A stretch of DNA of 6,508 nucleotides from Bacilli bacterium (GTDB taxonomy: Bacteria; Bacillota_I; Bacilli_A; RFN20; CAG-826): NCBI GenBank assembly GCA_017551465.1, contig JAFZLN010000041.1, positions 1-6,508 of the forward strand, read 5' to 3'. The notes under the pieces were generated by a model. The model was not told the origin of the DNA, made no database searches, and saw nothing but the letters and a program-made list of their open reading frames with translations. Below are positions 1 through 5,675 of this stretch, in pieces. Made by a program: the position numbers and the translations under genes. Within the stretch, counting starts at the first letter, position 1. Each line of letters opens with the position of its first letter.

Positions 1-576
1 CTAGCCAAAGTTACTGATGTTGATGGTGCGGCAAACCCAACTGCATTAGTTAACGATGTCTACATTACTGAATTATTAATTCAAGATGACTCTACAAATG
101 GCACAACGAATGATTTGTCAGATGCAGTCAGAGTACACCTTGCAGTGACGGACGCTAATGGTGATAAGAGTTACTTCTTATTCGCTAAAAGTGTTTCATC
201 CACAGCGGTAGGTGGAAAGCTTGATTTAAATAATGATGGTTACTACGACAAAGATCTTGATAGTTGGGGGACCCAAGATTGTTATTACGGCGAGGATGCA
301 GCTCAAACATCGTATTTATATAACGACACAACAATCATCAGTGCAGACCCAGATAATCCTACTGGAGTATCTATCGGTAAAACTGGCGCGGCAAACATGA
401 CCATCGTTGTGACGACATGGATTGAGGGCTGGAGTAAATTAGATCAAGGCTTAGCGGGCAACGCAAATGGTGCATCAGACACACAAGTTTGGAATCCAGT
501 TGCATACGCCGATAAAAAATTCAACGTCGGTATTAGACTCGGTGTTAAATCACATAACAGTGATCATCAAAACTAA
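1..576 (+). CDS. Exported EGW-family surface/fibre-like protein, 3' part only
   Basis: The reading frame is open from base 1 to the TAA at 574-576, giving 191 codons of a protein whose N-terminus lies outside the window. A TTG at 115 is a possible start but is unlikely to be real, because the homology to the next gene continues upstream of it (DVYITELLIQ here, DVYLSKLLIQ there). Shared blocks with the next gene are SDAVRVH, GGKLDLNNDGYYD (local residues 71-83), WIEGW (about 140-144) and a C-terminal KFNVGI strand. The acidic block DLNNDGYYD resembles the first half of a calcium-binding loop. There is no LPXTG motif and no C-terminal membrane segment. By analogy with its complete neighbours it should carry a SipW-type signal sequence and be secreted, but that part cannot be seen. 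I do not recognise a named family; a secreted fibre or adhesin subunit is an inference. Confidence 0.85.
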   Translation, partial: LAKVTDVDGAANPTALVNDVYITELLIQDDSTNGTTNDLSDAVRVHLAVTDANGDKSYFLFAKSVSSTAVGGKLDLNNDGYYDKDLDSWGTQDCYYGEDAAQTSYLYNDTTIISADPDNPTGVSIGKTGAANMTIVVTTWIEGWSKLDQGLAGNANGASDTQVWNPVAYADKKFNVGIRLGVKSHNSDHQN

Positions 577-628
577 AAAACAAACTTACAATCATAATTC
601 AAAAAACTATTTAAAATTATCCAATTAT

Positions 629-647
629 TAAAGAGAAATTCTCTTTA
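629..647. promoter_or_regulatory. 19-nt palindrome abutting the ribosome binding site
   Basis: TAAAGAGAA and TTCTCTTTA form perfect 9-nt inverted arms around a single central A. The last base of the right arm is the first base of the AGGAG ribosome binding site. As DNA this could be an operator for a dimeric repressor. As RNA it could form a stem of about 7 bp with a 5-nt loop directly in front of the Shine-Dalgarno sequence of the next gene. It lies in the 84-nt gap between two exported-protein genes. That gap has no convincing -35/-10 promoter and no terminator that I can see. The symmetry is visible; the function is inferred. Confidence 0.45.
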
Positions 648-651
648 GGAG
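647..651 (+). promoter_or_regulatory. Ribosome binding site AGGAG
   Basis: AGGAG sits 9 nt before the ATG at 661, a good spacing, and supports that start. It directly follows the 629-647 palindrome, so access by the ribosome could depend on that structure. Confidence 0.75.
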
Positions 652-660
652 AAAACAATT

Positions 661-1812
661 ATGAAATTAAATAAGAATAAAATTATTGTTTCTGCTCTTG
701 CTCTTGCTATCGGTGGCTCCTTGGCGGGCTCAGTCGGTAGTACCATCGCATGGTATCAATATTCCACCAGAGCTAATGTCTCATTCTTAGGACAAGCTAG
801 TGGTATTAGTGGCAATCTTCAAATGAGATTTGTTGGAGAAACAAACACAGCTTGGAGAACAAGAATCACCTATACAGAAATAGAAAACAAATTAATCGCA
901 GGTGGTTATCTCAATGAAAAGAAAGTCACTCCAATGACATTTGGTGCCTTGGATAAAGACGCTGATATTCCAATGGATGGTGCAACAACACCAGCTCCAC
1001 TTGGCTACATTCAACCAGCCTTTGGCGTTGCAAATATGTCTCAATGGACAAAAGCAACCAAGAAACACTATGCTCAATTTGAATTAGAACTTCGTTACAA
1101 CGAACGTGATGGTGCCTTAGATACCAACGATAATGATGAAGCGAATGTTCAAAAAGACGTTTATCTTTCTAAACTTTTGATTCAAGAAGATTATACAAAC
1201 GCTGCAGCTGACAAAGAAGATTTAAGTGATGCAGTTCGTGTTCACATCCATGCCTATAAGAGCACTGATGAAGCAAACACAAAAGTCAACAAACTTATCT
1301 CCAAAAATGGTGGTACAACAGCCACAAGCGGAAAACTTGACTTAGATGGTTTAGATGGTGATGACAAAGCCTATACTGGTACTGATGATGGTGCTGAATT
1401 TGGCTTTGGCAATGGCACATCGTTAGATTATGTCGTTTATGGCAGTGGTGAACAAACAGCTTACGCTGCTAATGAAACTGTCGTTAATAACCATAAATAT
1501 TTAGACGCTAACGGCGATGAACAAACAGAAACCACTTATCCAGCTTTAGTTACTTCCGATGGTAACGAATTAAAGAATCTTAAATACAACGACGGTACAA
1601 ACGATGTTGATAAGAAGATTGGTAATACTGAAGCGGGTGAAGACGCTTACTTAAGAGTCAGAGTAACTATCTGGGTCGAAGGTTGGCAGAAACTCTCTGA
1701 TCACGCTACACCAACAGCCAAATACAGTTCTATTTGGAATGCTGCCCAATACGCCAATTCCAAATTCAATGTTGGTATTCAATTTGCCGTTCAAGACGCA
1801 TTTGCAGAATAA
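661..1812 (+). CDS. Exported EGW-family protein with SipW-like signal sequence
   Basis: This is a 383-aa protein starting at an ATG with a good AGGAG site. Residues 1-9 are basic (MKLNKNKII) and residues 10-28 are hydrophobic and small (ALALAIGGSLAG). GSTIAWY at 26-32 follows, which resembles the G-T-x-A-(F/W/Y) core of SipW-dependent signals such as that of TasA. The mature part is polar and acidic and probably rich in beta strands. It contains DVYLSKLLIQ (166-175), SDAVRVH (189-195), an acidic block around LDLDGLDGDD (226-235), VYG (259-261), IWVEGW (337-342) and a final KFNVGI strand (368-373). It is the closest relative of the truncated gene upstream, and the pair looks like a tandem duplication. 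No catalytic motif, sortase signal or C-terminal anchor is visible. The likely role is a secreted fibre or surface-layer subunit; this is inferred from the signal type and repetition, not from a recognised domain. Confidence 0.85.
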   Translation: MKLNKNKIIVSALALAIGGSLAGSVGSTIAWYQYSTRANVSFLGQASGISGNLQMRFVGETNTAWRTRITYTEIENKLIAGGYLNEKKVTPMTFGALDKDADIPMDGATTPAPLGYIQPAFGVANMSQWTKATKKHYAQFELELRYNERDGALDTNDNDEANVQKDVYLSKLLIQEDYTNAAADKEDLSDAVRVHIHAYKSTDEANTKVNKLISKNGGTTATSGKLDLDGLDGDDKAYTGTDDGAEFGFGNGTSLDYVVYGSGEQTAYAANETVVNNHKYLDANGDEQTETTYPALVTSDGNELKNLKYNDGTNDVDKKIGNTEAGEDAYLRVRVTIWVEGWQKLSDHATPTAKYSSIWNAAQYANSKFNVGIQFAVQDAFAE

Positions 1813-1830
1813 TTTAAAATAGATTGATTA

Positions 1831-1872
1831 ACACTAGCAAAGTCATGCCTACATGTGTGGCTTTGCTGGTGT
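1831..1872 (+). other. Long intergenic RNA hairpin (18-bp imperfect stem)
   Basis: Bases 1831-1848 pair with 1855-1872 around a 6-nt loop (CTACAT). All 18 positions pair, 14 as Watson-Crick and 4 as G-U. It fills much of the 84-nt gap between two exported-protein genes. No T-run follows on the + strand (AAGTAAAATAAG comes next), so it does not look like a normal intrinsic terminator, nor does the reverse strand supply one. An mRNA-stabilising or RNase-processing stem that adjusts the relative amounts of upstream and downstream transcript is a reasonable reading. Confidence 0.6.
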
Positions 1873-1888
1873 AAGTAAAATAAGAAAG

Positions 1889-1893
1889 AAGGA
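1889..1893 (+). promoter_or_regulatory. Closely spaced ribosome binding site AAGGA
   Basis: AAGGA within the purine-rich AAGAAAGAAGGA lies only 3 nt from the ATG at 1897. This is tighter than usual and may give weaker initiation than at the neighbouring genes. The start is still preferred because it yields a complete signal sequence matching the paralogs. Confidence 0.5.
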
Positions 1894-1896
1894 AAT

Positions 1897-3060
1897 ATGA
1901 AGAAGGCTATTAATCCAGCAAAATTAATATGTGGATTTCTAGGCTTATGTACTATCGTTTCTATCGGTGGTGCTATAAGCAGCACTTTAGCGTGGTATGC
2001 CTATGCGACACGTGCTACTTTGTTATATTCTGGTACTTCTGTTTACGATAACGGTCAATTACAAATTGGTGTCAAAAACGATGATCCAATCCAAGCTTTG
2101 AAGGATGATGGAATGATTGAAGAGCAGAAAAATGGCTCTTATTATTATTTCGCGCCTGCTGGCGAGGGACTTAATTCAGAACGTATCAATATGTATCTAG
2201 CCGCAAGAGGCTATGCTACTAATGAATTAATTCCAGTAACCTCTGGTGAATTCAATCCTGCTGATAATAACCACAATACATTTGCGTTAAAACAATCACC
2301 AAGCAGCGAAAGCTATAACAATGCAACGGCTGCTACACATGCTCATTATTCACAAATTACATTTGCATTTAGAGCGTTCCATACAGACAACAATGGTGAC
2401 CGTGAATTTGTTGAAGGACAAGAATTATGGTTAACATACGCTCAAACACGTGCTTCTGTTGGCTCTAGTGGCAATGTTTCTAAGGCAATGAGAATGTATA
2501 TCAATCGTGATGTTGCTGAATATGGTGCTAACAATGGATTCATCTTCAATCCATCTTCCAAGGATGCCGGCACAACTAAAGTCGCTGGTTTACTAAACCT
2601 CGGCCACGATCAATATTATGATTTTGACGATAATGGTGAAATCGTTTACGGTGAATACACAATTGCTGATGGTACCGATTCAGGCATCAGTAATGCTCCA
2701 TATGCAGGTGATGACGAATTAGCAGATGTCAATGGTAGTGGTTCCACTACACCAGATACATTTACTGCGAAACATTCTCCATATGCTTCTGCTTATTACC
2801 AAAATTTAAATAAACTTAACATCAAAACTGCCAAATATGAAGGCATTGATACCATTAAGCCAGCCAAAGCAGCTGATGGTACTTTAAGCAATCAACAAGG
2901 CAAAAAAACATCTGTTTGTGTAACAGGCGGTGAAAGTGTTGGCTACATCGGTGAATTTGATGCTACAATCTATATAGAAGGCTGGGATTTCTCCGTCATA
3001 GACGAAGAACACCGTCATAAATTTGACTTCCAATTAAGATTCGAGACTAACAGGATTTAA
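1897..3060 (+). CDS. Exported EGW-family protein with EF-hand-like loop
   Basis: This is a 387-aa paralog of the preceding gene. The N-terminus has a basic start (MKKAINPAK), a hydrophobic stretch at about 10-28 and SSTLAWYAYATRA at 28-40, nearly matching STIAWYQYSTRA in the gene before. Later blocks are YYYFAPA (82-88), SKAMRMYIN (195-203), LLNLGHDQYYD (232-242), YIEGWD (359-364) and a terminal strand FDFQLRF (376-382). Residues 242-253 (DFDDNGEIVYGE) match the 12-residue EF-hand loop pattern: acidic or Asn side chains at 1, 3 and 5, Gly at 6, Ile at 8 and Glu at 12. Calcium binding is thus plausible, although flanking EF helices are not evident. The next gene follows after 5 nt, so co-translation is likely. 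No enzyme motif or wall anchor is seen. I read it as a secreted structural or accessory surface protein; precise function unknown. Confidence 0.85.
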   Translation: MKKAINPAKLICGFLGLCTIVSIGGAISSTLAWYAYATRATLLYSGTSVYDNGQLQIGVKNDDPIQALKDDGMIEEQKNGSYYYFAPAGEGLNSERINMYLAARGYATNELIPVTSGEFNPADNNHNTFALKQSPSSESYNNATAATHAHYSQITFAFRAFHTDNNGDREFVEGQELWLTYAQTRASVGSSGNVSKAMRMYINRDVAEYGANNGFIFNPSSKDAGTTKVAGLLNLGHDQYYDFDDNGEIVYGEYTIADGTDSGISNAPYAGDDELADVNGSGSTTPDTFTAKHSPYASAYYQNLNKLNIKTAKYEGIDTIKPAKAADGTLSNQQGKKTSVCVTGGESVGYIGEFDATIYIEGWDFSVIDEEHRHKFDFQLRFETNRI

Positions 3061-3065
3061 TATTT

Positions 3066-4142
3066 ATGAACAAGAGAAGAATCATACTTTCCAGTTTAGT
3101 GGGGATGGCCGCAATTGCGGCATTGTCTGTTTCTTTAACTTGGGCCTGGTATGCCAGTAGTGACCGTTTAAAGATTAATTCTTTTGAAATTGATTTGAGT
3201 GGTAATGTTCAACTTTTAATGTCAACCTCAAAAGAATTAGATTCTTTTAAAGAAGGACTTACTAGAGAAGAACTTGTAGAAAACGAATTTTTATTCGCGC
3301 CTGTGAGTTCTATGCATCGCGATACATGGTTTAACCAAAAAGCGGATACACCAATCTTTTATGATTCATCCACGCCATCTCTAACGGAAATTCCATCTGT
3401 TGAAGAAGCCTCTTCAGGCTTTTTCCAAAAGAGAATATATTTACTTTCCACATTTGTGGATTACTATGCCGCTTTAGATGTTGAGCAATGTACGTTCGCG
3501 TATAACGAAGAATTAAATTCTTTACGCGCGCAGGACTTACATAAGGAATATCCTGAATTAAGTGTTGATGAAATCACACAAAAACTTAATAGTCTTCGTG
3601 ATTGTCTCAGAATGTCAATCTTAGTTAATGAAGAAGATTACTACCGTTATTACGTTATTGACCCATATAAGCAAGAAAACGAAGACATTCTCTTCGGTGG
3701 TGTCTTAGATAACGATGGTGATGGTTATTACGATTACTACACTGATGAACACGGCAACAAAAAAGAAGTCGTCTACGGTGAAGTCAATGACCTCTCCAAA
3801 GTGGCCTATGATGATCCAGTTAATCCAAATGGAGAAGTGGAATCATTAGAATCTAAAGGTCATTACTTCGGTAATAGCTTCACCGCTAAAAATAGAATCG
3901 ATACTTATACATTCAATAAAGCGAATTCTAATGGCTTAGAAATCGCTAAAGAAGAATCTTACGCCTTAAAAGACCTTGATGAATATGATACAGAAGTCGT
4001 GATTCCTTGCTATCACGGTAAACCTACCGAAATTGTTATCTCAATTTACTTAGAAGGTTGGGATCAAGCCTGTATCAATAACACAATGGGCGCTTGCTTC
4101 GATACAAACATTAGCTTCAAATTATTAAGGAGGATCTTGTAA
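3066..4142 (+). CDS. Divergent exported EGW-family protein, operon-linked to ATPase
   Basis: This is a 358-aa protein starting 5 nt after the previous stop, with a weak AGGA at 3052-3055 about 10 nt upstream. Residues 1-5 are basic (MNKRR), 6-23 are hydrophobic, and SLTWAWY at 23-29 is the signal-like motif shared with the other copies. FLFAPV (75-80) matches the FAP block of the preceding protein. LDNDGDGYYD (214-223) is a good calcium-loop-like motif, followed by VVYGE (235-239). The C-terminus has YLEGWD (328-333), two cysteines at 336 and 344 that could form a short disulfide if exported, and a final strand NISFKLL. It is the most divergent of the four and is richer in Glu and Leu, suggesting an accessory or tip role rather than a bulk subunit (inference). 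Its TAA overlaps the ATG of the AAA+ ATPase gene, the strongest evidence that exported proteins and ATPase are expressed together. Confidence 0.83.
   Translation: MNKRRIILSSLVGMAAIAALSVSLTWAWYASSDRLKINSFEIDLSGNVQLLMSTSKELDSFKEGLTREELVENEFLFAPVSSMHRDTWFNQKADTPIFYDSSTPSLTEIPSVEEASSGFFQKRIYLLSTFVDYYAALDVEQCTFAYNEELNSLRAQDLHKEYPELSVDEITQKLNSLRDCLRMSILVNEEDYYRYYVIDPYKQENEDILFGGVLDNDGDGYYDYYTDEHGNKKEVVYGEVNDLSKVAYDDPVNPNGEVESLESKGHYFGNSFTAKNRIDTYTFNKANSNGLEIAKEESYALKDLDEYDTEVVIPCYHGKPTEIVISIYLEGWDQACINNTMGACFDTNISFKLLRRIL
3402..3425 (+). terminator. Terminator-like hairpin inside a coding region
   Basis: A 10-bp stem (3402-3411 with 3416-3425, one G-U pair) closes a CTTC tetraloop. The T5 run at 3420-3424 forms part of the right arm. 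The GC core is AGCC/GGCT. Because the T-run is short and partly base-paired, it would be a leaky terminator at best. It lies within the fourth exported-protein gene, where translating ribosomes should normally suppress it. Attenuation of the downstream ATPase genes is possible; a coincidence of the Glu-Glu-Ala-Ser-Ser-Gly-Phe-Phe codons is also quite possible. Confidence 0.25.
4127..4133 (+). promoter_or_regulatory. Strong ribosome binding site AAGGAGG
   Basis: A full-consensus AAGGAGG sits 8 nt before the ATG at 4142, inside the end of the upstream gene. It fixes the ATPase start at the TAATG overlap. It is the best ribosome binding site in the window, so the ATPase appears to be translated efficiently and not merely by read-through. 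Confidence 0.85.
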
Positions 4143-5665
4143 TGATTGCTTATTTCGAATATTTAAGGGAAATGTTCCTCAAAGTCCTAGAGGATATTGG
4201 CACATTCTTATACAAAGCCTTTATCTCACCATGGACTGACCTAGGAAATAACTTCACCGCTTATAACTCTTATATGAGTGCTCACAGTGGTGACTTTGGT
4301 CCAGTTGGATGGATTTTCTGGGTCATCATGTTATTACTTTTGATTGGCTTATTCGCTGGTTTAATTTTCCTCATTGTCATCTTCTTACGTAAGTACGTGA
4401 GATTTGTCCGTAAGGAATTAGATAAAGAAGAATTATCTAGACAAGTTGAAAGACTTAACTATGAATTATTCCAAGCTATCCAAGAAAAAGACAAAATCCT
4501 CAATCTCAAAGTTGGTTATATGGGCTTACGTGGTCCAGACAGCCAATTAGATCAAGAAAGCAAAGAAATCGTGGAAGAAGTATCCTCCCGCTTCCCAAAA
4601 CTTATCCATGTTGATAACAAATATAGAGGCACAAACATGGATATTCCAAATCGTCCAAATTTATCTCTTGAAGAATTATGTAATGCCTTCCGTAACTTCG
4701 CTGCTTCACAGTTAAAACTCTATTATAGAGAAGATGTTATTAAACAATTATTTGCTGGTATGGCCGCTTCTAAACTCATCATCTTAGAAGGTATCTCTGG
4801 TACAGGTAAAACATCCTTAGCCTTTGCCCTTGGTAAATTCTTCAATTTCGATAGTGCGATTATTCCAGTTCAACCATCCTGGAAAGATAGAAGTGAATTA
4901 TTAGGTTACTATAACGAATTCACTAAGAAGTTCAATGAAACTGAATTCTTAAAAGCGTTATACACAACCACCTATAGACAAGATATGGATATCATCGTCC
5001 TCGATGAAATGAACTTAGCCCGTATTGAATATTACTTCGCTGAATTCTTATCCATCATGGAAATGAGAGATCCTAATGACTGGGTTATCGATTTAATCCC
5101 TGCTCCAATGGCTAACGACCCAGTTAACTTAAAAGAAGGTAAACTCTTAATTCCTCAAAACGTCATGTTCTTCGGTACAGCGAACAACGATGATAGTACA
5201 TTTACCATTTCTGATAAGGTCTATGACCGTGCCGTTTCCATCTTCTTTGATGATAAAGGCAGACCATTTGAATGTGCGCCACAAGAGGCTATGAATGTGC
5301 CATATAGCCAAATTAGAAAATTATACGATGATGCGATTACCCAATTCCCAATCTCCAAAGATATGTCAGATAAGTTTGAACAGTTAGATAACTTCGTCAT
5401 TAAGAAATTCAAACTTGCCTTTGGTAACCGTATTTTAAAACAATTAGAAACCTTCATCCCAGTCTATGTGGCCTGTGGTGGTAAAGAAGTTGATGGCTAT
5501 GACTTCATCTTCACCAACAAGGTTTTAAAGAAGTTCGATTCTCTTAACATCGCCTTCTTAAAAGACGAATTAAAAGAACTCGATGCCCAATTAGACAAGA
5601 TGTATGGCAAGGGTAATTTCAAAATGGCCCATAGCTATATCGATAACTTAATTAAGAACAACTAA
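4142..5665 (+). CDS. Membrane-anchored McrB-like AAA+ ATPase
   Basis: This is a 507-aa protein. Residues 1-55 are a non-conserved N-terminal segment. A long transmembrane helix spans about 56-82, followed by basic residues (RKYVRFVRK, 83-91), which predicts N-out/C-in topology. A coiled-coil-like charged helix covers about 90-121. The AAA+ core follows: Walker A GISGTGKT at 217-224 (Lys223, Thr224), Walker B IIVLDE at 284-289 (Asp288, Glu289) continuing into MNLARIEYYFAEFL, a sensor-1 Asn in GTANN at 345-349, and KVYDR at 359-363 with a probable arginine finger at Arg363. Arg430 in FGNR may act as sensor 2. DEMNLAR and the KVxDR block place it with McrB-like ATPases that partner DUF2357/McrC-like proteins, and such a gene follows. 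The usual McrB GTPase signature MNxxDR is not present, so ATP rather than GTP use is plausible. It probably forms a hexameric motor tethered at the inner face of the membrane. Substrate unknown. Confidence 0.88.
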   Translation: MIAYFEYLREMFLKVLEDIGTFLYKAFISPWTDLGNNFTAYNSYMSAHSGDFGPVGWIFWVIMLLLLIGLFAGLIFLIVIFLRKYVRFVRKELDKEELSRQVERLNYELFQAIQEKDKILNLKVGYMGLRGPDSQLDQESKEIVEEVSSRFPKLIHVDNKYRGTNMDIPNRPNLSLEELCNAFRNFAASQLKLYYREDVIKQLFAGMAASKLIILEGISGTGKTSLAFALGKFFNFDSAIIPVQPSWKDRSELLGYYNEFTKKFNETEFLKALYTTTYRQDMDIIVLDEMNLARIEYYFAEFLSIMEMRDPNDWVIDLIPAPMANDPVNLKEGKLLIPQNVMFFGTANNDDSTFTISDKVYDRAVSIFFDDKGRPFECAPQEAMNVPYSQIRKLYDDAITQFPISKDMSDKFEQLDNFVIKKFKLAFGNRILKQLETFIPVYVACGGKEVDGYDFIFTNKVLKKFDSLNIAFLKDELKELDAQLDKMYGKGNFKMAHSYIDNLIKNN

Positions 5666-5675
5666 TTAAATCACC

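Noticed and set aside
115..576. TTG at 115 as the true start of the first gene
   Set aside because: The frame is open to base 1 and the upstream residues align with the paralog at 661-1812, so the gene extends beyond the left edge.
577..660. Promoter or terminator in the gap between the first two genes
   Set aside because: The gap is very A/T-rich, with several TATTTA-like strings but no paired -35/-10 at proper spacing and no GC stem followed by a T-run.
892..1077. Minus-strand open frame of 61 codons
   Set aside because: It lies wholly inside the 383-aa gene, is Cys/Trp-rich low-quality sequence and has no ribosome binding site.
1791..1985. Minus-strand open frame of 64 codons
   Set aside because: It is antisense to the signal-sequence region of the 387-aa gene and spans the intergenic hairpin; its hydrophobic character is explained by these.
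3108..3121. 14-nt GC-rich palindrome GCCGCAATTGCGGC as a regulatory site
   Set aside because: It encodes the Ala-Ala-Ile-Ala-Ala part of the signal sequence, and repeated Ala codons (GCC GCA ATT GCG GC) produce such symmetry easily; no other evidence supports a role.
661..4142. Sortase-anchored surface proteins
   Set aside because: None of the four C-termini has an LPXTG-like motif, hydrophobic tail or basic end.
5221..5457. Minus-strand open frame of 78 codons
   Set aside because: It is a shadow of the ATPase C-terminal region with no independent support.
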